Source of the DNA: Maricaulis sp965228215
GTDB lineage: Bacteria; Pseudomonadota; Alphaproteobacteria; Caulobacterales; Maricaulaceae
Direction: 5' to 3'
NCBI GenBank assembly: GCA_965228215.1
Contig: OZ245800.1
Location: 868,001-932,000 of the forward strand
Length of the DNA: 64,000 nt
Shown here: positions 19,532 through 27,691 of the stretch, in pieces
Layout: the number at the start of each line of letters is the position of its first letter
How positions within the stretch are numbered: position 1 is the first letter of the stretch
Notes under the pieces: model-generated
The model's input: only the letters and a program-made list of their open reading frames with translations
Told to the model about the DNA's origin: nothing
Database searches by the model: none
Made by a program: the position numbers and the translations under genes

Positions 19532-19930
19532 TTATACCCTTAAAACACACCCGGCGCGTTGAGCGCTTTGTTTGAGTAATGACCCAGACTGCTCAACGTC
19601 GTTAACCATATTCTGGTCAAACGAGCGCGCGAGTCGCAAGCGACATTTGGTTTTTTCTTGAATATAGTTATGCAGGAAAGTTAATCTATTTATGGTCGCG
19701 CTTTGAACATAAGCTCCTTTAACGCGAAAGCGGCGTTTGCGGATCGAATTCGCGAACAGCGAACCGAACCGGTTCCACCAGAACCGCACCGTTTCGTGCA
19801 TGATATCGATGCCCCGTTCGTGGAGCAGACCTTCGACGTTTCGAAGAGACAGCGGTAAGCGGATATACATCATCACCGCAAGGCGGATGATCTCGGGCGA
19901 AGTTTTGAAATACCGGAAGGGATTACGCAT
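19532..19930 (-). pseudogene. IS6-family transposase, N-terminal fragment
   Basis: The first 50 residues (starting MRNPFRYFKTSPEIIRLAVM and including LRNVEGLLHERGID and HETVRFWWNRFG) are the helix-turn-helix start of IS6/IS240-type transposases. After about residue 54 the similarity is lost and no DDE motif follows, so only the 5' end of the transposase gene remains; it is not functional. Upstream of its start, 19969-19989 (minus strand GGTACTGTCAGATTAAACGC) has the look of the element's terminal repeat. A C-terminal fragment of a transposase of the same type and strand lies at 27036, so the two remnants bracket the 20-27 kb export island. Confidence 0.8.
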
Positions 19931-19968
19931 CAGAAAACGCTACGAAATCGGGCTAACGCGCTCAATCG

Positions 19969-19989
19969 GCGTTTAATCTGACAGTACCT
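19969..19989 (-). mobile_element. Putative terminal inverted repeat of the IS6 remnant
   Basis: GGTACTGTCAG at the outer edge of the sequence preceding the transposase fragment resembles IS6-type ends. The second end is missing or decayed, so the match cannot be confirmed. The rest of 19931-20127 shows no gene. Confidence 0.4.
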
Positions 19990-20127
19990 ACGAAACCGCT
20001 ACCTTGCGCTCAAGGCCCAGTTCCTCTGCCAACGCCCACTTGGCCACCACGGTTCTCCAGATCAGCGAGTTTGGAACCCCATGAGTCACGCGTCACAACA
20101 AAATTGAATTCTGAATGTCTATTGAAC

Positions 20128-22065
20128 CTAGTCTGGCAACGCCTCTGGCGGGCTAACGACATCCAGAAATTGCTCAATAATATCAACTGATTGCGCGTGT
20201 CCCGGCAATTGTCCGTGATTGGCGTCCACCATCTGCACATTCAGCGAAGGGATACGGCAACCCCGCAGATCCTCTGGTTGAGCAATGAGGTCGTGCTGGC
20301 CGAACACAGCGAGAACTGGACCGTCAAATCGACACCGCTCCAAAAGCGCCTCTTGCACTGACACGAAGCCGTCCGGAGCCGTCAGGTAATCGGCTCCGAA
20401 CATATTGATTTCACGCTGCTGGCGAAAGTGCAGTTCGGTTGGGTCGCCGGGGTCAACACCTCGGTCTTCGAACGAACGATAAAGGAGCCAAGGTGCAAGT
20501 AAGATGGCCTGAGTAAATTCAGAAGAGTCGATTTCATTGAGCGCTAGAAAATGGCTGGCACCATAGCTTTCCGCGGCTAATACTATCGGCTCATCTGCGC
20601 GGCGAATTGATCCTAGATGCGTGTTAACGCGCTCTAGATCCTCAATTACGCCGTCAAAACCCTCATCCCGTAAGCGGTTAGAGACACGTGGATCGGCCGA
20701 ATCCGAACCCCCATGCGTTACCGCCAGCACGTCGAACCCAGCGCCCAGGTATTGGCGCACCGCCGCAAAGTCGGCATGATAGTTGCGGCTTGAAGCAGGG
20801 CCTCCGGGGAAAAACGCGACTACACCACGCCGGTCTTCGACCGCGTAGTGACGAACTGGCAATGGCCGCCCAGGTTGCCCCAGGTCAAGCTCTTGAACTT
20901 CGAATCGTGCAGGAGCTCCAGGCTCAGTACCGGTCTGCTGCCAAGGAGAAGCCAAGCCAAATGTTTGTGCGCTCAAAACCTCCGATGGACCGCACTCGAT
21001 TGTCACCGCTTGGGCGCCATCATTGTCAACTCGCAATACAAGCCGCGATGAGTTGTCTGGCGCCACCAGAGAGGCTGCCCACCCTCTGTCGTGCCGACTA
21101 TGTGCCAGCAGCGAGAAATTCCCTTGATTGACAGTAAACTCAGCAACGTCTGCAAAGCCCACCGTCTTCTGAACGTGTTGTTCGCCAAACCAGCCTGTAA
21201 TGTGTCCGGTCTCAGAATCGATAATAGGCCATGGCGCACCCTGTGATAGCTCTGGCGACGATGGCGCGCCGGCCATCGTGATGAGCATTGGCGGTCGACC
21301 CTGTCCGGTGCCAATAACCACGGGCATCCTTCCATATGGCAAAGCTTGCCCGGTTGCAGCAAGTTGTGCCTCAGCATCTAAACGCCAAGCCTCGAGAGTC
21401 TCGCGATCACGGAAGGTGGCACCATCAAATCCTGCGGCGGAGACCGTTATGGTCAGTAAATCCATCTCAGCGATCCGCGCTTCCTGCAAGAAAGCCGGGA
21501 CCATAGCTTCGGCTGCTGCTGTAAGGCGGTCGTATTCTTCATCAATATCGCTGGCAGGCGACCGGCCGACCACAACAAGCCTTCGCCCGAGACCGTGGGG
21601 TAGTGAGCGTATCTGGTGTTGCGATATGCTAACTCCCTCGCTGTTGATTTCGAGCTTGAACGAGTGCAGGCGATCATCAAGATCTGCAGCAAACACTAGT
21701 CCGCCACCAGCCCACACCGACTGAAAGCTTGCGGGTGTGGCGAGCCGTACCCCAGTGCACTCAGCCGTGAGGCATTCAGGATTCAGCAAGTAAGCGGCAC
21801 CGCGATCTCGAACACCTTCGCGGTGAGCACGAAGAAGCAGAATGTTATTAGGAGAAGGAAATATCGTAACAGCGCGGCCGGCGCATACAGCCGAACGAGC
21901 CGGAATATTGACAGTGAAGACGGGCAAGGAGTTCCGCGAAACTGCTGAAGCTTCACCCACGCTGCTGAGAGGTGGAGCTGCTGGCGACGGGGTCAAAGGT
22001 CCGGTGTCACAGGCGGTCACCGCGATGCTTAAACTCGCTACAGAAAAAAGCACTACAAATTTCAT
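20128..22065 (-). CDS. Lipoprotein with C-terminal alpha/beta hydrolase domain
   Basis: 645 residues from the ATG at 22065, chosen because a lipoprotein signal follows directly (MKFVVLFSVASLSIAVTAC). The first roughly 400 residues resemble the non-catalytic beta-propeller part of S9-type prolyl-oligopeptidase relatives, but I cannot assign them firmly. The last 230 carry an alpha/beta hydrolase: oxyanion segment FFPGGPASSRNY, nucleophile elbow AESYGASHF with Ser500, acid in VFGQHD and a late His in DANHGQLPG. It lies downstream of the leader-peptide gene at 22168 on the same strand, with a hairpin in the 102-base gap. An envelope peptidase or esterase acting on, or protecting against, the exported peptide is a reasonable guess; no direct evidence. 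Confidence 0.75.
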   Translation of the reverse strand: MKFVVLFSVASLSIAVTACDTGPLTPSPAAPPLSSVGEASAVSRNSLPVFTVNIPARSAVCAGRAVTIFPSPNNILLLRAHREGVRDRGAAYLLNPECLTAECTGVRLATPASFQSVWAGGGLVFAADLDDRLHSFKLEINSEGVSISQHQIRSLPHGLGRRLVVVGRSPASDIDEEYDRLTAAAEAMVPAFLQEARIAEMDLLTITVSAAGFDGATFRDRETLEAWRLDAEAQLAATGQALPYGRMPVVIGTGQGRPPMLITMAGAPSSPELSQGAPWPIIDSETGHITGWFGEQHVQKTVGFADVAEFTVNQGNFSLLAHSRHDRGWAASLVAPDNSSRLVLRVDNDGAQAVTIECGPSEVLSAQTFGLASPWQQTGTEPGAPARFEVQELDLGQPGRPLPVRHYAVEDRRGVVAFFPGGPASSRNYHADFAAVRQYLGAGFDVLAVTHGGSDSADPRVSNRLRDEGFDGVIEDLERVNTHLGSIRRADEPIVLAAESYGASHFLALNEIDSSEFTQAILLAPWLLYRSFEDRGVDPGDPTELHFRQQREINMFGADYLTAPDGFVSVQEALLERCRFDGPVLAVFGQHDLIAQPEDLRGCRIPSLNVQMVDANHGQLPGHAQSVDIIEQFLDVVSPPEALPD

Positions 22066-22115
22066 GGCACTCACTTTGAGTATGCCCGCCCACACGAGCC
22101 ACTTCCATCGAGATT

Positions 22116-22145
22116 GGGAAGGGGCGACCTAAGTCGCACCTTCCC
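22116..22145 (-). promoter_or_regulatory. Hairpin between leader-peptide gene and hydrolase gene
   Basis: A 13-bp stem with one mismatch (22116-22128 with 22133-22145) and a four-base loop, without a following T-run. Its position between the precursor and the hydrolase suggests an attenuator or RNA-stabilising element that would raise precursor mRNA relative to hydrolase. Confidence 0.5.
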
Positions 22146-22167
22146 CAGTTGAACGGCATAGCTTCGC

Positions 22168-22674
22168 CTAGCCAATGCGCGTCTCGTATGTGCCGTTGAA
22201 ATCAGTGTCTGCCCACAGCTCAGCTATCCCCCCGGGAAAGCCAGGAAATGATTTGGTCTTCAAGTCCGGTGTCCCGTCATTGTCGGTGTCCATCCAATAG
22301 ACAGTCGGGTCATCGTTGTCCCTATAAACCGTCGTAATTTCTAGCTGGCCATTCTTTTCACCCCAGGCTTCTACCGCCGTCACCTTGTCGCGATCGAAGT
22401 CATTATTCGGGTCATTCTCTCGCGCATCCGCATCGGTGGCGAGAGCTTCCTTAATCTGTTCAAATGCCTCGTTCAAATCGAGTATGATGTCGACGTTGAT
22501 ATTGACGGGACTATCAATCGAACTGAAACCGCCTCCTTCGCCGACGCCCGGTTCCGACATCATGTCGTAGATCATTTGTTTTTCCCAATAGGACTGCTGT
22601 GGGCGGGACGCGGTAATTATAATTACATCCCCCCCCCCTACAGCCTTCATCTCGTTCATAGTTAGTTCACGCAT
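22168..22674 (-). CDS. Double-glycine leader precursor (exported peptide/protein 1)
   Basis: 168 residues from the ATG at 22674, which has the ribosome binding site AGAGGAG just upstream; an ATG seven codons earlier lies in front of that site and is rejected. The N-terminus MRELTMNEMKAVGGG is a textbook double-glycine leader (hydrophobic residues at 4, 9 and 12, ending in Gly-Gly), and it aligns position by position with the leader at 26692. The core of about 153 residues is acidic and ends with Asp-rich loops (DTDNDGTPDL and DTDFNGTYE) that look like calcium-binding EF-hand or thrombospondin loops. The core is longer than in most microcins. The gene is divergent from the C39 exporter genes, whose peptidase should cut after Gly15. 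No immunity function is recognised. Confidence 0.8.
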   Translation of the reverse strand: MRELTMNEMKAVGGGDVIIITASRPQQSYWEKQMIYDMMSEPGVGEGGGFSSIDSPVNINVDIILDLNEAFEQIKEALATDADARENDPNNDFDRDKVTAVEAWGEKNGQLEITTVYRDNDDPTVYWMDTDNDGTPDLKTKSFPGFPGGIAELWADTDFNGTYETRIG

Positions 22675-22690
22675 TGATATCTCCTCTGAA

Positions 22691-22728
22691 TGCACTTAAT
22701 GGTAGTGCACCTTACAACCTAGGTTGTA
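22691..22728. promoter_or_regulatory. Tandem inverted repeats in divergent intergenic region
   Basis: TACAACCTAGGTTGTA (22713-22728) is a perfect 16-base palindrome. Directly beside it TGCACT and AGTGCA (22691-22696 and 22704-22709) form a second inverted repeat. Both lie in the 248-base region between the precursor gene (start 22674) and the exporter genes (start 22923), in the likely promoter of the precursor. This is a good candidate operator for a regulator of the island; no regulator gene is visible nearby. Confidence 0.6.
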
Positions 22729-22922
22729 TAGTTCAACCATTGATATAGCGTCATGCTTATGCCATCTAAGCGCTAGTTCCAGATTTGGCGTCACAAGCAT
22801 TTCAACCTAAAATTTTGGAAATCAGCGCAAAGAGGGTCGACCGGCCCAGTCACAATCAGGAATTCCGAAAAGAACAACAATGTTTACTGCGGAACATTTC
22901 CAACATTTTTCGATAAATACGG

Positions 22923-24161
22923 ATGAGTGAAAGTCTATTTCGCCAACAAGCAATTGATGAGTTCAAGCAAAGGGTTTCAGGCGAGCCACTGGCTCGCCTT
23001 CCGACAGCTTGGTCATGGCTTGCCGCTTTGGTTGTATTTGCGCTCGTCGCGGCGGTTTTATTCCTGACGTCGAATGACTACGCGCGTAAAGAAAAGGCAG
23101 CCGGTTGGCTGCGTTATGCCTCGGGCGAATTCGCACTGTATGCCCCTATAAACGGCACTGTGGAGGCGCTTCAATTCGAGGAAGGGCAGCCGATTTCTGA
23201 AGGCGCGCCCTTATTCGTCATACGCGCCCCGCAAACTTCGACAGAAGGAGCAGAGTTCTCCGCCGAATATGCCCGGTCAATCGAGCTGGAAATCGAGCTC
23301 ATTCGGGCACGCGAACTCAATGCGCAGTCGACGCTCTTGGCCCGTATGGAAGAAACGCAATCGCAAATCGAGGCACTGACATCGCAAATCTCGGCTCTTG
23401 ACCAACAAATTCGGGTAGCTCAAGAGCGCCGTGCCGTGCTTGACGAGCAGCACCAAGCTGCAGTCGATCTGGCGACGAGAGGCGTCATCTCCCAGCGCAT
23501 GCTGGACGAGCGCCATGTGCTCGCCTTAAATCAACAAGAGACCGAAAGTGCGCTCAGGGCGCGCCGGGCCGAGTTTACTGGCGCGCTGCATGTTCATCGT
23601 ACGCGACTGGAGCAGATGCCGTTGGAGGCCGCAGAGGGGGCACTCCTTGCCCGGCAGAGCCGCATTCAACTCGAACGCGATCTCCTAGAAGCGCAGGCAC
23701 GCCAGGGTGTACTCGTAACAGCGCCGACTAGCGGTCGCATTGCCGCCAAACAGGCCTCGGCTGGCAGTTCCATTCGTGCTGGCGAACGCGCTCTGACGAT
23801 CGTTGCGGACGATAGCGTCTTGCAGGCGGAAATATACCTCACCTCTCGGGCCATGGCGCGAATCAGGCCCGGACAGGACGTTCGCATCTACTACTCCGCC
23901 TTCCCGCATCGCCGCTACGGGGTTGCTACTGGGCGCATCGAAGCGGTGTCCACCACGGTATTTCGCCCCGAGGAAATCCCAACGCCGCTCGGTATGGAAG
24001 AAGCGGCGTACCGGGCGATCGTCACTCTCGATGCACAGACCATCGACGCGTTCGGAGATCGCTTCGACCTTCGTTCCGGGATGACACTGACAGCCGAGGT
24101 CATTCTCGAGCGCCAGTCTCTTTTCGAGTGGCTGCTCGAACCCTTGTCCCGATCCGTCTAA
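22923..24161 (+). CDS. HlyD/CvaA-type periplasmic adaptor of peptide exporter
   Basis: 412 residues, the usual CvaA-type length. One transmembrane helix near residues 32-50 (LAALVVFALVAAVLFLTS) is followed by a biotinyl-lipoyl half motif (GTVEALQFEEGQPISEGAPL), a long alpha-helical hairpin (about 110-250, rich in Gln/Glu/Arg), the second lipoyl half (VLVTAPTSGRIAAKQASAGS) and a beta-barrel domain. It bridges the inner-membrane ABC exporter and an outer-membrane TolC-type channel. The exporter gene follows after 15 bases, so the pair is co-transcribed. No TolC gene lies in the island; the TolC-like gene at 49600 or another copy must serve. Confidence 0.92.
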   Translation: MSESLFRQQAIDEFKQRVSGEPLARLPTAWSWLAALVVFALVAAVLFLTSNDYARKEKAAGWLRYASGEFALYAPINGTVEALQFEEGQPISEGAPLFVIRAPQTSTEGAEFSAEYARSIELEIELIRARELNAQSTLLARMEETQSQIEALTSQISALDQQIRVAQERRAVLDEQHQAAVDLATRGVISQRMLDERHVLALNQQETESALRARRAEFTGALHVHRTRLEQMPLEAAEGALLARQSRIQLERDLLEAQARQGVLVTAPTSGRIAAKQASAGSSIRAGERALTIVADDSVLQAEIYLTSRAMARIRPGQDVRIYYSAFPHRRYGVATGRIEAVSTTVFRPEEIPTPLGMEEAAYRAIVTLDAQTIDAFGDRFDLRSGMTLTAEVILERQSLFEWLLEPLSRSV

Positions 24162-24176
24162 AGGGCTTCCCCCAAT

Positions 24177-26363
24177 ATGAATGAGCGCCTCAATCTCTTC
24201 GGCATGCGCAGCTTGCCATTGATACGCCAATCGGAGGCAGCGGAATGCGGGTTGGCGTGTATAGCAATGATCGCATGGTATTATGGGCTCAAGACCGATT
24301 TGGGGGAGCTGCGGCGCAAATTTTCGATCTCGTTACGCGGCGCGGACTTAGTTGGGCTACTCGAAATCGCTAAGAAGATTGACCTCGGCGGACGCGGGAT
24401 TCGTTGCGAACCGGGGGAGTTGAACCAGCTACGAATGCCCTGCATGCTGCACTTTGAGTTCAATCACTTCGTGGTTCTCAAATCGGCGCGAAAGGGCAAG
24501 TTTGAAATTCATGATCCTGCCGTGGGGGAGCGGACCTTAAGTTCCGCCGACATTGGACGAGTATTCACTGGAATCGCTGTCGAATTTACCCCTACGGAAG
24601 CATTCAAACCGAAGTCCCAGCCTCGCCAGCTCTCCTTCTTTGATTTGATCAAGATTGACCGGTCTTTCCTTTCGCCTTTCGGTCTTGGCTTACTTTTGGC
24701 ACTGTTGGCTGAGAGCATGCTGCTCGCATCGCCCTTTTTTCTGCAAATCCTGATTGATGAAGTGCTGGTGAAAGGCGATTACCCGCTCGTCTGGACGCTG
24801 GCGTTCGGCTTTGGCGGCCTGCTTGTCTTCCAAGTGGCAAGCCAGCTTCTTCGACAGCTGACACTACAATTTCTCGGTCAAATAATCTCGTTCGATATCG
24901 CAGCGCGCCTTTTTTCGCGAATGCTACGGCTCACAGCCTCCTTTTTCACAACAAGGCAACTAGGCGACATTCAACACCGTGTGATGTCACTTGAAGCCGT
25001 GCGCGGGTTTTTGACTTCCGGCGCTATCGCGATGATTGCTGACATATTTTTTGTCGTCATCATTGGCGTTGTAATGACAATCTACAGCCCAGAAATGTTC
25101 TTCGTTGTACTCGGAATTTTCGCGGTTTATGTCCTCTGGCGAATCTCGATTTTCAGGAATATGAAGCGCGCGGCCGGTGACTTGCTCGTTGCTGAAGCCG
25201 CCGAACAAACACATCTGCTTGAGTCCCTTCGTTCCATTCAAACCATCAAAACCACCGGGCTAGAATCGAGCCGCGAAGCCAATTGGCGCAATAAGATGGT
25301 GCGGAGGGCCAACGCCCACATCCGCACCGGCAATCTGTCGATTGTCGAGCAAAATGTATCGACCCTCATCCTCGATGGTGGCCGGCTGGCCATTATCGTC
25401 CTAGCGGCGAGACACGTGATGGAAGGAGCGTTCTCCATCGGCATGCTCAGCGCATTCGCCGCCTATCTTGGAATGCTGTCCGGTCGCGTTCGAACCTTCG
25501 TGGACTCGCTTATCCAATTCATTTTGTTGCAGGTTCCGCTTCAGCGGCTCGCGGACATCGCCTTTGCGCAAACTGAAGCGCAGGGCGAAGACGGTGGTCG
25601 GGCCGTGACCATGCGCGGCGACGTATCCTTGAAGCGCGTTGTCTTTCGGTATGGCAGCAGCGAAACTAATGTCCTCAATGGTGCCAGCCTAGACGTCAAG
25701 GCTGGTGAGTTCGTTGCTATTGTCGGCCCCTCTGGAGCCGGCAAATCGACGGTCCTCAAGATCCTCTCCGGTCTTGAAAGCGCCGGTGCTGGCCAAGTCC
25801 TATTCGACGGCCGACCCGTGAATGCTTGGGGCTTGCAGACGCTTCGGCGACAGATAGCCGTTGTTCTCCAAGAGGATACCTTGTTACAGGGGTCACTCGC
25901 AGAGAACATAGCCGGTTTCGATAATGACCTCGACATGGACCTTGTCCGAGAAGCTGCACGGGCAGCGTCCATTGCGCCAGATATTGAAGCGATGCCGATG
26001 GGTTACGAAACGCTCGTCGGAGACATGGGGTCTACGCTTTCAGGTGGCCAGAAGCAGCGAGTGGTTCTCGCCAGGTCTATCTACAAGCAACCCCGCGTTC
26101 TTATTCTCGATGAAGCCACAAGTCATCTTGATACTGAGAACGAAGCAGCAATACTCAACGCGATCGCAGACTTGAAGATGACGCGGATCGTTGTCGCCCA
26201 TCGCAAAGAGACCATCAGCAAGGCGGATCGCGTCTATCAGATGATCAGCGGTATGTTGATGGAGCAAAAAAAACGGGAAAAAGGACAAGTTGAGGAGCCG
26301 AAAATGGCCGGGACCATGCCAGTCAATATCAAGCCGCCCCCGCAGGGGGATGGAGACGCCTGA
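24177..26363 (+). CDS. C39 peptidase-containing ABC exporter (CvaB-like)
   Basis: 728 residues with the three expected parts. The N-terminal C39 cysteine protease has catalytic Cys24 (QSEAAECGLAC), His97 (FNHFVVL) and Asp113 (HDPAVG) all present, so it should cleave double-glycine leaders during export. Six-helix transmembrane domain, about residues 160-430. ABC ATPase: Walker A GPSGAGKST from about residue 517, signature LSGGQKQR near 621, Walker B VLILDEATSHLD near 642 and His switch VVAHR. It couples to the HlyD adaptor upstream. The last 14 bases overlap the start of a small gene. The natural substrates are the two leader peptides encoded on either side. Confidence 0.95.
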   Translation: MNERLNLFGMRSLPLIRQSEAAECGLACIAMIAWYYGLKTDLGELRRKFSISLRGADLVGLLEIAKKIDLGGRGIRCEPGELNQLRMPCMLHFEFNHFVVLKSARKGKFEIHDPAVGERTLSSADIGRVFTGIAVEFTPTEAFKPKSQPRQLSFFDLIKIDRSFLSPFGLGLLLALLAESMLLASPFFLQILIDEVLVKGDYPLVWTLAFGFGGLLVFQVASQLLRQLTLQFLGQIISFDIAARLFSRMLRLTASFFTTRQLGDIQHRVMSLEAVRGFLTSGAIAMIADIFFVVIIGVVMTIYSPEMFFVVLGIFAVYVLWRISIFRNMKRAAGDLLVAEAAEQTHLLESLRSIQTIKTTGLESSREANWRNKMVRRANAHIRTGNLSIVEQNVSTLILDGGRLAIIVLAARHVMEGAFSIGMLSAFAAYLGMLSGRVRTFVDSLIQFILLQVPLQRLADIAFAQTEAQGEDGGRAVTMRGDVSLKRVVFRYGSSETNVLNGASLDVKAGEFVAIVGPSGAGKSTVLKILSGLESAGAGQVLFDGRPVNAWGLQTLRRQIAVVLQEDTLLQGSLAENIAGFDNDLDMDLVREAARAASIAPDIEAMPMGYETLVGDMGSTLSGGQKQRVVLARSIYKQPRVLILDEATSHLDTENEAAILNAIADLKMTRIVVAHRKETISKADRVYQMISGMLMEQKKREKGQVEEPKMAGTMPVNIKPPPQGDGDA

Positions 26364-26592
26364 TAGTCTCGCTGCAGGGAGTCCCCTGATCAGGCGCGCC
26401 GATCGCAGAACCGAGCTCCGACGATGTCTGCCCGACGCTAGCGTTCAAGAAGGGCAGCACGAACTGCCGCTCGCGCTTTGGAAGAGTATTTTCGGCGACA
26501 CACGAGATCCAGAAGATGGCTTTATCGAGGCAATCGCTGCGTTCTGCGCTGAGGGATGGAACAGGCCCATTGCTGCAAGCCTAGTACACTAG
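26350..26592 (+). CDS. Small protein of unknown function, coupled to exporter gene
   Basis: 80 residues. The ATG at 26350 lies inside the last codons of the exporter gene and is preceded by AGGGGG, so translational coupling is likely. The sequence is soluble-looking and acidic at the C-terminus (SIFGDTRDPEDGFIEAIAAF, then CAEGWNRPIAASLVH). I do not recognise the family. Its position between exporter and second precursor would suit an immunity or chaperone-like accessory protein, but it has no signal peptide or membrane segment. It could be a chance frame. Confidence 0.45.
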   Translation: METPDSLAAGSPLIRRADRRTELRRCLPDASVQEGQHELPLALWKSIFGDTRDPEDGFIEAIAAFCAEGWNRPIAASLVH

Positions 26593-26636
26593 ACAGCCCG
26601 CAGGCGAATAAATGCCCTCAAGACGGGTGCAGGACC

Positions 26637-26666
26637 TTGACGCACCTTTAGGCTAAGCGCTAAAAT
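26637..26666 (+). promoter_or_regulatory. Sigma-70-type promoter of the second precursor gene
   Basis: TTGACG (26637-26642), an 18-base spacer and TAAAAT (26661-26666) stand 25 bases before the start codon of the 26692 gene. This suggests the second precursor can be transcribed separately from the exporter genes. Confidence 0.5.
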
Positions 26667-26691
26667 CTTACAGCTTTAGAAGAGGGTGCTG

Positions 26692-27006
26692 ATGCGAGAT
26701 TTGTCATCTGAAGAATTGCAAACAGTTTCCGGTGGCGTTCGACACTTCGAGAACTGGTGGGAGATGTTGCGCCCCCTCCCAGCTGCCGTATCGCCCGACT
26801 TTTTTGTTACTGGGAACACAGCTATCGCAGTGCCTACGATGGCGGCAGACCAGCCAATACAGACCCCCATTTTTGAGGGTAGCGACTCTCCAAGCTTCAC
26901 ACCACCATTGCAGGTAGATGGCCTGCATTTGATCGATGATGAATTCAACCGGTCGCTTTCGGTGGTCAACGGACGAGTAGCGGTGCTGTCAGGCGAAGAC
27001 CACTAA
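26692..27006 (+). CDS. Double-glycine leader precursor (exported peptide 2)
   Basis: 104 residues from the ATG at 26692; GAGGG lies 7 bases upstream. The leader MRDLSSEELQTVSGG ends in Gly14-Gly15 and matches the leader of the 22168 product at Met1, Arg2, Leu4, Glu8, Val12 and both glycines. The core of 89 residues has a Trp pair (ENWWEML), several Pro residues and no Cys, so neither lanthionine nor disulfide chemistry is suggested by sequence. It is unlike any bacteriocin I recognise. It should be exported by the C39 exporter encoded upstream. The right-hand IS6 remnant begins directly after the stop codon, so the gene may have lost downstream partners. Confidence 0.75.
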   Translation: MRDLSSEELQTVSGGVRHFENWWEMLRPLPAAVSPDFFVTGNTAIAVPTMAADQPIQTPIFEGSDSPSFTPPLQVDGLHLIDDEFNRSLSVVNGRVAVLSGEDH

Positions 27007-27035
27007 CTCTCGGAAAGCGCTAAGCTGGCCCTATC

Positions 27036-27209
27036 TCAGGCCGCGAGTTGACGCCAATCGGCAAGTGAGGCGCAGCCTTTTTGCCTGAAATTTTCGCGGC
27101 GGTAAAAGTGCCGTTCGAGAATGAAGTGGTTGTGGATGGACGATTGAACGGCGGCGAACTGCCAAAGATTTCGCATCGACCGGATCCGGTTCATGAATTT
27201 CGCTCGCCG
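27036..27209 (-). pseudogene. IS6-family transposase, C-terminal fragment
   Basis: Reading from 27209 down, RRAKFMNRIRSMRNLWQFAA, then SSIHNHFILERHFYRR and SLADWRQLAA before a TGA at 27036-27038, is the typical C-terminal end of IS6/IS240-type transposases. The N-terminal three quarters are absent; upstream sequence switches to the methyltransferase remnant. It has the same orientation as the N-terminal fragment at 19532. Confidence 0.75.
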
Positions 27210-27223
27210 CAAGAGCGCCAGGT

Positions 27224-27691
27224 GTGAGCTTTCAGCTCGATTGCAAAGCCACCTCCCGGTTGGGGTACAGAGATCGAAGCTGGTCGGTCTTCTCGCAGGC
27301 CAACGGCCGCCCGCCCAAGGCGTCGGACTTTCCCGAGGCGCTGGCCCCGAACCACAAGAACTGGAAGTCAGGCAAGTTTGCCGACCGCTTCCGTGTCCAG
27401 TCCTGGGATGCGCCTTCGACGACAGTGGTCAGCCACATAGCCAAGGACGGGCACTACTTCATCCATCCCAACCCTACGCAATGCCGCAGCCTGACGGTTC
27501 GTGAAGCCGCTCGCCTTCAGACCTTCCCGGACAACTACATCTTCCTGGGCAATCGGACTGAGCAATTCGTCCAGGTCGGCAATGCGGTGCCGCCATATCT
27601 CGCGATGCAAATCGGAGAAGCGCTGCGAGGATTGCTGGATGAGGCGGCCGTGGCTTCGCGAGCCGTGTCTGACCAGGGCGTTGGCGCCTAG
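27224..27691 (+). pseudogene. C-terminal remnant of a C5 cytosine DNA methyltransferase
   Basis: 155 residues are open. They contain conserved C-terminal motifs of m5C methyltransferases: KNWKSGKFADRFRVQS, STTVVSHIAKDGHYFIHP, SLTVREAARLQTFPDNY (motif IX region) and QVGNAVPPYLA (motif X). The AdoMet-binding motif I, the catalytic Pro-Cys and the Glu-Asn-Val motif are all missing, because similarity begins at about the YRDRSW segment next to the IS6 remnant. The protein would be inactive. It is probably a relic of a Dcm- or Vsr-linked gene cut by the transposition event. Confidence 0.8.

Noticed and set aside
19931..20127. Possible second transposase remnant upstream of the IS6 fragment
   Set aside because: Short peptide-like stretches on the minus strand look familiar but no motif could be matched, so no feature is claimed.
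24177..26363. C39 exporter as the transporter of the giant RTX protein
   Set aside because: C39 domain has its catalytic Cys and sits with double-glycine leader genes; the giant protein has no such leader, and an IS remnant and a repeat separate the loci. It remains possible as a borrowed ATPase but is not supported.
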